From: Sinohyriopsis cumingii
Lineage: Eukaryota; Mollusca; Bivalvia; Unionida; Unionidae
Assembly: GCA_028554795.2 (NCBI GenBank)
Contig: CM068827.1
Coordinates: 72,017,809-72,081,808 of the forward strand
Reading direction: 5' to 3'
DNA: 64,000 bases
The position numbers and the translations under genes are program-made. The notes beneath the pieces are model-generated. The model was given only the letters and a program-made list of their open reading frames with translations. It was not told the DNA's origin and made no database searches. Numbering within the stretch: position 1 is the first letter of the stretch; each line of letters opens with the position of its first letter. Below are positions 40,501 to 53,800 of the stretch, one piece after another.

Positions 40501-43500
40501 GGACTAATAACTGCCTGGTTTGGACCAATTTCTCACCTGTGGATTCACATTCATAGATTGCTACACAGAGATTGAAGAACTTGTTTTCTGGCTGGTTGGA
40601 TATAGTCTTGATGCCTCCAAATCTATAGGCTATTGCTACACGCCCTGTGTAAGCACAGGAAACTGTGATCGGCTTGCCTAAAAACAAACAACATAAAACT
40701 ATGTTTAGAAGAGGGTAGGATAAAATGTTACAGAAAGAAAGGAAAGTAAACATGATTATTCTAGGGTGTGGACACATCTATCAAAATGAGTATAATTTTT
40801 TTGTAGTCAGCAGCATTCTTTCCAGTTTTAAACTGGAGCAACATTCCTAACAACTATTTACATTTTGTTAGAAGGGATTAAGATTTTGGTATTTTGGCTC
40901 TATGATCAGATAATTATTCTCAGAGAAACCGATGATTTTCACTTCACTTTCAAGCCTGGAAAAGCTTGGTTTTTTTGGGTAGTGGAACGTATATTCCAAA
41001 GTTTTATGGATACATAAGTATTCTAACATTTTATGGCCACACAATGCATCTGACAGAAAAATATATGCATATAATGCAAACAAGAATCATTTATAATGAT
41101 ATCTTTGAGGGTCTCCCATTTATGCAAGGACACTCAATTTATATACTAATTATGTAAACCCAGTATTATTATACTTATGCTACACTTTGTTTCAATGTTA
41201 ACATAAAAAATATTGAATGCAGAAAATTCCTCAAAAAGTCACCTCTACACAACTTATTTGTGCTTGACAAGTATACCATCACTGGCCAAAATACCTTGAA
41301 TGATTGGAGTTGTATACATTAAAAATAAACTTACTTACAGGCATATAGAAGGAATACAGCCAGCCATAACAATAGCTCTATCTCTCCATATTACATTCTA
41401 GCTGTCAAAAATATTCTGATTCACCGATTGGTTGATTGAATGACTGACCGATTTACTGAATTGATTTGATTTGCTTGATTTGATTGATTCATTGATTATA
41501 ATTAGAGAAATGGGCCCATACTAAAATGTTCCGCTAGAAACAAGTTTGACTGAAATGTTAGTTTCGACAATATGGCATCTAATCATACAGTTATAATATC
41601 ACAAAACACTATACAACAATCCTATCCTCAAAGCTTTTCAAGGAAGAAAAGGAATTTGCAGGTTAAGTTCAATTACCTGGAACATGTATTGCACTTGACT
41701 CGTCCTCCTGGTACATCATTTTCCATTCTTTCCATGTGAATGAGGCTTCTGGTATGACTAGACTACTGTGAGACACCCGAGACGGTCTCTTGATCCCACC
41801 ATAATTCTCAATTCCAAATTCGTGAATAACTTTTGTGGCACTGAGAGAGCTGGGACCACTACTTAGGTCTATATTAATGGGATTGCCAAAAGGACTGGTA
41901 ACATTACACTGCCAGAAACGAACTTCCCCATCTGAGCAGGCTGTAACTAGGAGATATGGTGCAAGGCATGCTGGGTAGATGGATGCTGAGCTAAGATGGC
42001 CAGCTGCTACACTGGCAGAAATGACTTCTACACCTTTAGGTAGAGGCAAGAATTGTGTGGATACCTGAAAAAAAATTAAGCATACCTTAACAACAAGTTA
42101 TGTGTATTTTGGGGTAAAAAGCAATTACACATTCATTTTTTTTTTATGTTATTCCCACATCAAATAAAAAGCAAACATATTTTGTTGATTGATACGCCCC
42201 AACTTAGTAAACTCATCTAAGTATTACTAAACTTACCTGTAATGAAGCTGACTGAATCTTGCCCTTCATGGGCTTTGCCATATTATTGTCAAGTGATTGT
42301 TGATAGCTCCAATATTTTGCTTTTTGTAATAGACTCAAGTGGATTTTTTTATGTCCTGTGGAAAGTCTCAAGAAAATGCAATTGGCTCTTAGGGTGGTAT
42401 ACTAACTGAGACGGTTCCTTTGATAAAGTTTCCTAAATGTAACATCATACAGTCTGCCTTATGTACTTAAAAAGTCCAAGAGAAGAACTGCGCTACAGAG
42501 ACTTATTGCTACCCATAATATGAAAATTAAGTTTTCCATACAATACAAATTATATGCTTATCCTATTCTTTTGCAGGATGAATCTATAATTATACCTTTT
42601 TTCTTTACTACAAAAGTCATGGGTTGATAGAAAAGGACACAGGGAGCCTAGGGAATAGCAGGGTAATGGAGGGTAGGAGAAGGAGTGACAAGAGAGTGTG
42701 TGTGTGTGTGTGTGCGTGCGTGCGTGCTTCATATTTTTAACGTAGCTTTAACATTTTAGTCAAATGGCTATGACATCTGCAGTAAGGCAGTTTATAGTGA
42801 TGTCTAGCACTGGGACATTGTGCTGCAGATATGTAGCATCATGTCCCACCCAGTCACATTATCCTGACACCAGGCCAACCAGTCCTAACACTAACCTCTG
42901 AATGATGAGCGCCAAGAGAGGCAACTGTTAGTACCATTTTTGTAAGTCTTTGGTATGACTCAGCCAGGGTTCAAACCTGTGGCCTCCCACAACCAAGGCA
43001 GATGCTCTAACCACTTAAGCCACTGGAACAGTATTGGAGTGACATACCAAGTTATCAAGCTCTTTATAATTTTCAAAGAGAATCATTATGCTGAATTAAA
43101 TAGCCCTGAATGTTTTTGCTGTATAATATTGAAAATACGTTTAGCAGAAGCAAGAAATTTAACAGCTGAAAATCAAATGACAAGAGGAAACTACATGTAG
43201 CTGCAAGTAAACTTAGGCTTGCTATTATCAAGAAAGTCTTGAATTCAACACTTTCTAAATCATTTTTGTATTATCAGATGTTCTTTAAACTTTTCACATT
43301 CTCACATTTTGTTCCAGTGTTTGCTATATAGAGGATCTCAAATGGGTAAAGATTTAATACTGAATTTATGAAATGAGTTATACTGAATTTATGAAATGAG
43401 TTAAATAATCTCCAGCTTCTGTAAGCTTTGGTGACCTAACGCTAGAAATTATTTATCTTTCATAAATCATTACACATTTGAGATTCTGCTTACCATAAAG

Positions 43501-46500
43501 CTTTAATTCAGCATGGAAAGAAAGAGAAAAAGAACACATCTTTTGTGGCATTTGATTCTTGCTCAGGTGCTGCATCCTTCAATTCTTTAGTGAAAAATAA
43601 TCCATGACACAAGTCGAAGAAGTACTGAATAATCTGTTAACAAGTAAGGTTTAGAAGTATAACTCTTAATAAATAAGAACTAAAAAAGCAACTGTCTTTC
43701 TAATTTTCTAAATAATACAACATCTGTCATGAACAGTATAATTCTTCAAAATTGGACCACTGCTGGAAATTCCTATGTGTTGTTACATAGTTCATATGGC
43801 TAAGTCAGCGATAAGGACTAAAGTGCCATATACATGAATCTGTATGTGGCTGATTAGAACATTTCCATGGCTGAAATGTTTCCGCAATGGGCATTTACCA
43901 CAGATGCAATATTGGATTGGCAAAAGGAAATGCATTACAGCTGTTGGACATTTCTCTGAAAAGAGTACTAATGGGTTAAGAAGTTCTGAGAGATTGGCCA
44001 GTCCTGATTTGCATCTACTTGGTTGTAGTTATTAACTTAATGTATGTTTCTGTGACTGGATATCTATATTATTTTGATCTGAAAGAACACTTTGATTTGA
44101 TAACTTTCTGTCCCTTGGGAGATTGGCATTTGTAAAAATTCTTCTTAAAAAGAGGTGAATTAATTTACTCCTTGGTGGATAATATCTGAACCATGTTTGT
44201 TATGGGGTAGTGTACATGTAGCAGGTTTGCAACACCAGCCCTCCATCCACTGACTGTTACTTGTAATTTCATTTGTACTGAGCTCCTGTGGGATACATTT
44301 TCTAGACTTAAAGAGTAAATCACACTTCAACAGGCAAGGGTTGTTTAAAGGTTCATGGGATTCTGTGCATACAAAATTAACACCAGGAAAACCCTGTTTA
44401 GCAAGATTATATCTAAGTAGTACACTATGCAAATTTTCTTCTGAGTATCTCTAACTGATGAGCTAAATTTAAGTACAAATTCAACTAAGACAACCATAAA
44501 CCTTCCTCTGATAACTATCAACCAGAAAATACTGCCTTTCCAGTAGCTAACTGAAAAATCAACCCTATGATGCCTGCTGCCATCTTAATTATCTTTGAAT
44601 AAAAGAACTTTTCATCTTACATAATACTGTATGACAAGAAGTTTCTACTATCTTCCAGCAACCACTCCCTCTCCCCAACCCCATTTTATTCCTCATGGAT
44701 TCTTTCTTATAACACAGTAAATCAAGCTGATTTGGGAGGAAAAGGACAAGTACAGACAGCAATTTTCCTTTCTTCAAAAAAGAACAGAATGGAATCAATT
44801 GTGAAAAAAACTGTACAAACTTTCTCTTGAGTATTTCTGATCAAACTGGTGTATGTAAATCACTATTCACCAATAGTATTAAACAGCTGGTTGAGTAGCC
44901 TGCTATTTTGAGCATTTCTGATCACAACTGAGCATACACACCCATGTCCACATTCAGTATATACAACAGCTATTTGAGTAACATGCTATCTGGAGTATTT
45001 CTGATCACAACTGAGCATGCACACCCATGTCCACATTCAGTATATACAACAGCTACATGAGTAACATGCTATCTGGAGTATTTCTGATCACAACTGAGCA
45101 TGCACACCCTTGTCCACATTCAGTATATACAACAGCTACTTGAGTAACATGCTATCTGGAGTATTTCTGATCACAACTGAGCATGCACACCCATGTCCAC
45201 ATTCAGTAATTACAACAGCTACATGAGTAACATGCTATCTGGAGTATTTCTGATCACAACTTAGCATGCACACCCATGTCCACATTCAGTATATACAACA
45301 GCTATTTGAGTAACATGCTATCTGGAGTATTTCTGATCACAATTGAGCATGCACACCCATGTCCACACCCAGTAATTACAACAGCTACATGAGTAACATG
45401 CTATCTGGAGTATTTCTGATCACAACTGAGCATGCACACCCAAGTCCACACCCAGTAATTACAACAGCTACATGAGTAACATGCTATCTGGAGTATTTCT
45501 GATCACAACTGAGCTTGCACACCCATGTCCACATTCAGTATATACAACAGCTACTTGAGTAACATGCTATCTGGAGTATTTCTGATCACAACTGAGCATG
45601 CACACCCTTGTCCACATTCAGTATATACAACAGCTACTTGAGTAACATGCTATCTGGAGTATTTCTGATCACAACTGAGCATGCACACCCATGTCCACAT
45701 TCAGTAATTACAACAGCTACATGAGTAACATGCTATCTGGAGTATTTCTGATCACAACTTAGCATGCACACCCATGTCCACATTCAGTATATACAACAGC
45801 TATTTGAGTAACATGCTATCTGGAGTATTTCTGATCACAATTGAGCATGCACACCCATGTCCACACCCAGTAATTACAACAGCTACATGAGTAACATGCT
45901 ATCTGGAGTATTTCTGATCACAACTGAGCATGCACACCCAAGTCCACACCCAGTAATTACAACAGCTACATGAGTAACATGCTATCTGGAGTATTTCTGA
46001 TCACAACTGAGCATGCACACCCCTGTCCACATTCAGTATATACAACAGCTACTTGAGTAACATGCTATCTGGAGTATTTCTGATCACAATTGAGCATGCA
46101 CACCCATGTCCACACCCAGTAATTACAACAGCTACATGAGTAACATGCTATCTGGAGTATTTCTGATCACAACTGAGCATGCACACCCATGTCCACATTC
46201 AGTAATTACAACAGCTACATGAGTAACATGCTATCTGGAGTATTTCTGATCACAGCTTAGCATGCACACCCATGTCCACATTCAGTATATACAACAGCTA
46301 TTTGAGTAACATGCTATCTGGAGTATTTCTGATCACAATTGAGCATGCACACCCATGTCCACACCCAGTAATTACAACAGCTACATGAGTAACATGCTAT
46401 CTGGAGTATTTCTGATCACAACTGAGCATGCACACCCAAGTCCACACCCAGTAATTACAACAGCTACATGAGTAACATGCTATCTGGAGTATTTCTGATC

Positions 46501-49500
46501 ACAACTGAGCTTGCACACCCATGTCCACATTCAGTATATACAACAGCTACTTGAGTAACATGCTATCTGGAGTATTTCTGATCACAACTGAGCATGCACA
46601 CCCTTGTCCACATTCAGTATATACAACAGCTACTTGAGTAACATGCTATCTGGAGTATTTCTGATCACAACTGAGCATGCACACTCATGTCCACACCCAG
46701 TAATTACAACAGCTACATGAGTAACATGCTATCTGGAGTATTTCTGATCACAACTGAGCATGCACACCCATGTCCACATTCAGTAATTACAACAGCTACA
46801 TGAGTAACATGCTATCTGGTGTATTTCTGATCACAACTTAGCATGCACATCCATGTCCACATTCAGTATATACAACAGCTATTTGAGTAACATGCTATCT
46901 GGAGTATTTCTGATCACAACTGAGCATGCACACTCATGTCCACACCCAGTAATTACAACAGCTACATGAGTAACATGCTATCTGGAGTATTTCTGATCAC
47001 AACTGAGCATGCACACCCATGTCCACATTCAGTATATACAACACCTACTTGAGTAACATGCTATCTGGAGTATTTCTGATCACAACTGAGCATGCACACT
47101 CATGTCCACATTCAGTATATACAACAGCTATTTGAGTAACATGCTATCTGGAGTATTTCTGATCACAACTGAGCATGCACACCCCTGTCCACATTCAGTA
47201 TATACAACAGCTATTTGAGTAACATGCTATCTGGAGTATTTCTGATCACAACTGAGCATGCACACCCCTGTCCACATTCAGTATATACAACAGCTACTTG
47301 AGTAACATGCTATCTGGAGTATTTCTGATCACAACTTAGCATGCACACCCCTGTCCACATTCAGTATATACAACAGCTATTTGAGTAACATGCTATCTGG
47401 AGTATTTCTGATCACAACTTAGCATGCACACCCATGTCCACATTCAGTAATTACAACAGCTACATGAGTAACATGCTATCTGGAGTATTTCTGATCACAA
47501 CTGAGCACGCACGCCCATGTTCACATTCAGTATATACAACACCTACTTGAGTAACATGCTATCTGGAGTATTTCTGATCACAACTTAGCATGCACACCCA
47601 TGTCCACACCCAGTAATTACAACAGCTACATGAGTAACATGCTATCTGGAGTATTTCTGATCACAACTGAGCATGCACACCCATGTCCACATTCAGTATA
47701 TACAACAGCTACTTAAGTAACCTGCCATTTTGCAACAAGAAATTGAACTTTTAGCATGATAACTTTTAGTGATCCCTGCATTTCATCACCTGTGTTTACC
47801 ATGAATTGTTCAGTTATTTATTTGTTGATGATAATATTTTTTTACCTAGCTAAGCAAGGGTGGCCTGGATACTAGATGAAGAATCTGTACTACATCCAAC
47901 CAACTGATGCCCAGTATAAGAGATCATATTCGTAATCAGAGACTTTATACCTGTAGTTATGACTGCTATGATGGAAGTTAAAAACAACAATGGATTGCAA
48001 ATGTGCTGTTATCCTCCATAGATTGGTTCTATTAAGATTGTCAAACTGGGCCTCAGTTCTGATTTTGTATGAGAAAGTCTGAGGAAAATTAGACAACAAA
48101 TCTCTACAGAATCAAACAGCACAATAGCAACCACTGTCATTGCCCTGAATGTAAAGAATCTAATAATAGATATGTCTTCTTGTACTTATCATTGTAATCA
48201 GAAATATTCAGAATAAAAATGTATCCAGTTAATTTCACAACTCAAGTTATTTTCAATTAATAAAGGGAACTAAAACTGGTTGTCCAACCAGTGACCTAAA
48301 GGCAAAATCTGACCACGGTGTGATTGATGGATAGACAGATGGACAAAGGCAACACTATATGCGCCTATCACTGACATGGTGGGCAAAAAAAGGTCAGTCT
48401 TGAGTATATTATCAACAGATATTGTACCTTGGTGGAGGAATAGGAAAGTGTTGGCGTTACTGCAGGTCGACCTGCAAATAAGTCTGGAGAACATGCCCGT
48501 GATGAGGTACTGGAGCTGTCATCTGCTTCCACAAGTGTGTAATCCATCACATAGTTCTTATCCTGCACAACTGAAGAAGAACAGGCAAAAAATTCATGAT
48601 CTCTATATTCAAAGGTAATAACAGGATATTGTGTAACTGTCAACAGCACAGACCCAGAGCCACCATCACAAATGGTGCTAGTATATTAGGTTCTGCACTG
48701 TTCTATCTAATGTTCCTGTCAAACAGGATACAACTTGATCTGCTAGCACACTATGAAATGACATGCATGGGTCCAAGCTCTACATGTCACAAATTGGTTA
48801 ACAATATTAATCTGTAAAATCTTTGTAAATACTATGCACATCAAAAGCACTGAGGAGGAATGTATTATCTTCAATATAAAAAACATCACTCACAAAAAAC
48901 GTCTCTATCCAATTGAGGTACCTAACATGATCCATAATAAAAGTCCACCTACTGTAAATTCAATAGGGTTCCTTCTACTGAAAAACATCACAAAAGTCCT
49001 AAATGGGTTGTTCACTTCTTAAGAAAAATCAAGCAGTGCTATCATTCATAAATCTCTTGTATGTCATAATGAGCTACCAATATCAATTTTAAATGAAAAT
49101 ACCTACCTAAAACACAATGCAAAAGCAGTTATGCAAGAAACCTGGTCTGTAGGATGTTGCTGTTGTTGTTGTTGTAGGGTTTAATGCCACTTTTCAGCAC
49201 AAGTTAGGCTATACATGGCAGCCAGTATAACTGGTGGAGGAAGAACCCTGGGAAAGCCCCGGGAAGAACCACCAACCCAAGAGAAGCTACTGGCAAGCTT
49301 TCTCACAGATCGAAGTTAGCCAAGCCTGAGATTCAAGCCCACGCAGACAGAGGTGAGATGGCAGTGATCTGGAATGGTGAGCGCTTTAGACCACTCGGCC
49401 ACCTGGAGTCCCGGTCTGTAGGATGCTTTCTGCATAAGTTTCTTCCAACCTTGTTGATTGCATATGTTATTTTTTTTAAAAAATGTTTCCAAGATTTCTC

Positions 49501-50807
49501 TAATTTTTGTATCTTCATCAGTTTCAATTATCCAATAATGAAAGGATTTTATTCTACTTTTTAAAAAAATCAGTTTTGCCATGTGCACAATAGGAAGAAC
49601 TCGATGTAAACCCCAAACCTGTGATTGTCAACTAACAAGATCACGTTACTTCCCTTACTTGAGAGAGAGAAGACACACATGTTAAACTAAAAAGAATTTA
49701 ATTACACAATGTACAACTGAGAACTATTTCTAATTGCAATGAATTTCATTCATGTGCACAGATCTTGCTCATAACAAAACTAATTGGATATCTTGATATA
49801 AGCCTATTCACTGAGTTTGGTAAAAATCGGATCTGAAATAGTCACAAAAGATATCTTTCTCATCATTGTAGACATCAAAGATCTTAATGATTTAAGTCTT
49901 ATTTACCAAGTTGAATCAAAATCTGATGAGAAATACAGCCTCTAAAGTGTTACCAAATTCAGCAAATCAAAGATCAATAATGTATTTGGATGTTGCTTAT
50001 TACTGAACTCAATTGATATCTTTTATCGTACAAGTCTATACTCAAAAAGTACAATCAAATTCAGATCAGAAATATGGCTTCCACACTGGTATCAGTGGGC
50101 TCAAGTAGGCTTAATATTACTCACCTGAGTAAATGATAGGTAAAGAGTTTCCAAATTCATACACCAGAAACCCCAAAACACTCCTAACTTGGCTGTTAAG
50201 GTATAAATTCACTCCACAGTCATATATGAAATAAATTATATACTTGAAAGTTTTATTTTTTATTTCTTTTATTATAATTTTTTTTGTATTATTTTCTTAA
50301 TTTAAACAATATGTTCTACTGAAATTAAAAAATTCTGCATGGTAAAATTAATCTTTAAAAGCATAAAAATGCTTTCTCAGGAGAAGAAGTCTTCACAAAA
50401 CCAAATCTATGATTCAATAGGTCTGATCAAAGGTTACCTCCTTTGCTTTAATATGCAAACTACTATTTTGATTTCTACAGGTCAAGCAAGGTCAGTCAAT
50501 CAAATGCAAGATTAAGTAACTATTATACAAGGATCTCGCTGAACCCATCCAAGATCTTGATGATACCAGCCCATATTTCAAGTTTAATCAAAATTATATA
50601 AAAAATATGACTTCCAGTGGGGAAACAATTTCAACCAATCAAATGCAAGATCACCTAATTGTATGTATGAATCTCACTCATTATCAAACTTTTCAGAGAT
50701 CTTAAATCACATATGCATATATTCCAAGTTTCATCAAAACTGGATTAGAAATGCAGCTAATGAGACACAAGATCATACTTACTCATTATCAAACCTGTCA
50801 AAAATGT

Positions 50808-50838
<31 letters not shown>

Positions 50839-53800
50839 TTGGTCTAAGGTTGACATTGCCCGGGGTGGGAGTGGGAGACAAGCGCCCCAATCCTCCAAAA
50901 TGCCCCATACGGCCTGCGTCTCCTACTGCCTCTGTCAACTAAAATCCAGCTCCTGGCCTTCGCAAGTGGCTTAGATTTGAAGCCCGGCAGACCATGTTTT
51001 CTACTAACAGGAGAAGGGGTGAAGGCGGCCCACTGGCGCCTTAAAACCAGTTGCTTCGGGTAGATGGGACTCGTAAACCTTGGATGGTAGCTCATCTAGG
51101 AGAAGGAAAACTCCGATTCCAAACCTCTGCTGCCTTGTGGCTATACCCACTCATGGGAAAGGCTAAGGGAGTAAACCCCGACAGAAAATCCGGAGATGGA
51201 GTCCCTAAGGCGGTATGACATTGACTTCAACGTCATTCCGGCAACTCCTGCGACGCCGTTGGTGCCAAGCTGTATCGGCATTCATCGTTCCCTTGGGCAC
51301 ACCAGCTGCGTGGAGAGGGGGGATCTGCTGCATGGGCAACAGCTGATTCTCCATACCACCCTGCCCAGGCTTCATAGCTCCACTGGAGAGGACACTCCAG
51401 CGTCGTCGTACGGCGTCGGCACAACACGAGAAGTAGCAGTTTACCGGTTCTAAGTCAAAGCTCGATTGGCGTAGAGCTTGGCGCCAGGGGTTACTTCTGA
51501 CGTTGGGAGAGATCATCAGGTCTCACTGGACAGCTACCGCCCGCCTCAAGCTGGGCAGCCCCCAGTCAGTAAGGTGCTGCCCGCCATGGCCTGCCTGCTT
51601 CACTGGGTGCGTGGAGCTTAGAGAACCATCTCGACAAGTGGGCCACAAAACTCTGCACCAGGAAAGACTAAAAGAAGAAATAAACAGACTCCAACTCTTC
51701 GTTTTGCAACCTGGAACATCAGGACCATGTGTCCTGGATTGACCACTGACCTACAGCAGATCGACGATGCACAGAAGACTGCCATCATTGACAGAGAACT
51801 CTCCCGACTGAACATCGACAATGCCTGCCTCCAGGAGACCCAACTGGCTGACAGCGGCACCATCAGGGAAGCCAATTACACATTCTTTTGGCAGGGGAAG
51901 CCCTTGGATGAACCTAGGCAGCATGGTGTAGGCTTTGCCGTCAAGAACACGCTAATCGCCCTCATTGAACCTCCATCATCAGGTACTGAGAGAATCCTTG
52001 CCCTCCGGCTGTCAACATCCTTAGGCCTGGTCAACATCTTCAGTGTGTACGCCCCAACCCTCTACTCCACCTACGAGGAGAAAGACAAGTTTTATGAGGC
52101 TCTGGATCAGGCAATATCCAGTATCCCCAACAATGAAAGCCTTTACTTACTAGGAGACTTCAATGCTAGAGTGGGAGCTGACCATGAGGCCTGGTCCACC
52201 TGTCTCGGTTTTTACGGAAGGGGCAAGATCAACGAGAATGGTCAGCGACTGCTGGAGATGTGCTGCTCCCACAGCCTATGTGTGACAAACACTTTCTTCA
52301 AATGCAAGGAGATCCACCAGGTGTCGTGGAGACACCCACGTTCACGCCACTGGCACCAGCTAGACCTCGTCATCACCAGGCGTGCAGAACTGGCCAGTGT
52401 CCTCCTTACCCGCAGCTACCACAGTGCCGATTGTGACACGGACCATTCCCTGGTGGCCAGCAAGGTGCGAATATTACCCAAGAAGCTGCACCACGCCAAG
52501 AAGAAGGGTCACCCACGTATCAACACCTACTGTGCAAGCAACCCAGAGAAAACACAGCAGTTCATCAGCAAACTGAAGGAAGCCCTCACCAAAGTGACAC
52601 CTGATGACACCATTGATTCCAAGTGGTCCCATATCCGTGACTCTGTGTACAAATCAGCCATCACAGCTTACGGGAAGAGGGAGCGAAAGAATGTCGACTG
52701 GTATGAGGCAAACTGGGAGGAGATGGAGCCCGTGACTGAGGCAAAGAGGAAAGCCCTTCTGGCATACAAGGCTGCACCTAGCCCCAGAACACTACAAGCC
52801 CTCAGGATTGCAAGGAATAACACCCAGAAGACCGCCCGCCGTTGTGCCAACACCTACTGGCTGAATCTTTGCAACAGTATACAGACAGCTGCTGACACCG
52901 GGGATACAAGAGGAATGTATGAGGGTATCAAAAAAGCGACAGGCCCCCCCAGCTACAAGACCGCCCCCCTCAAGTCCAAGACGGGCGAAGTCATCACAGA
53001 CCAGGGGAAACAACTGCAGCGATGGGTTGAGCACTATCTTGAGCTATATGCAACCCAAAACAATGTCACTGGAACTGCCCTGGACGCCATTCCAGACCTG
53101 CCTGTCATGGAGGAGCTAGACACACAGCCCACCCTGGAAGAGCTCGGAAAAGCCATCGATTGCCTTGCCTGTGGGAAGGCTCCTGGAAGCGACGGCATTC
53201 CGCCTGAAGTCCTCAAGAGCGGAAAACCAGCACTGCTCCAGCCCCTACACACACTCCTCTGCCTTTGCTGGGAACAGGGATACATCCCACAGGACATGCG
53301 TGATGCCAACATCGTCACTTTGTACAAAAACAAAGGAGACCGTAGCGACTGCAACAACTATCGGGGCATCATCCCTCCTCAGCATCGTCGGAAAGGCCTT
53401 CGCCTGTGTTGCCTTGGCACGCTTGCAGATCCTAGCCTCCCGCGTCTACCCAGAATCCCAGTGTGGATTTCGAGCCGGCAGGTCAACTGTAGACATGATC
53501 TTCTCACTACGTCAGCTGCAGGAGAAGTGTCGCGAGCAGCGGATGCCCCTCTACATTGCCTTCATAGACCTGACGAAGGCGTTTGACATGGTTAGTCGGA
53601 GTGGACTCTTCAGACTCCTGCAGAAGATCGGCTGCCCCCCACGTCTGCTTGCTGTCATTATGTCGTTCCACGAGAACATGCACAGCACAGTGTGCTTCAA
53701 TGGCGCAACATCTGAAGCATTCCCAGTCGTTAGCGGAGTCAAACAAGGCTGTGTCCTTGCACCGACGCTCTTTGCCATCTTCTTCTCCATGCTTCTCCAG

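Larger units (their letters stand above)
42065..48427. other. Intron with SINE-B and 83-bp satellite
   Basis: 6.4-kb intron. It holds a SINE-B (42691-43035) and the 83-bp satellite array (44826-47735). The stretch 43045-44825 is AT-rich; its longest open frame (minus, 44160-44432) matches nothing I know. Confidence 0.7.

Noticed and set aside
44160..44432. 90-codon minus-strand frame with several Cys and Pro
   Set aside because: No known domain, no splice-site support, and adjoining exons join in phase without it.
44826..47735. CRISPR-like array
   Set aside because: The whole 83-bp unit is repeated with no unique spacers; the genome is animal. It is a satellite.
50841..51000. Self-cleaving ribozyme at the LINE 5' end, as known for some LINEs
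   Set aside because: I could not assemble the nested double-pseudoknot pairing by eye, so no claim is made; a ribozyme descriptor search would decide.
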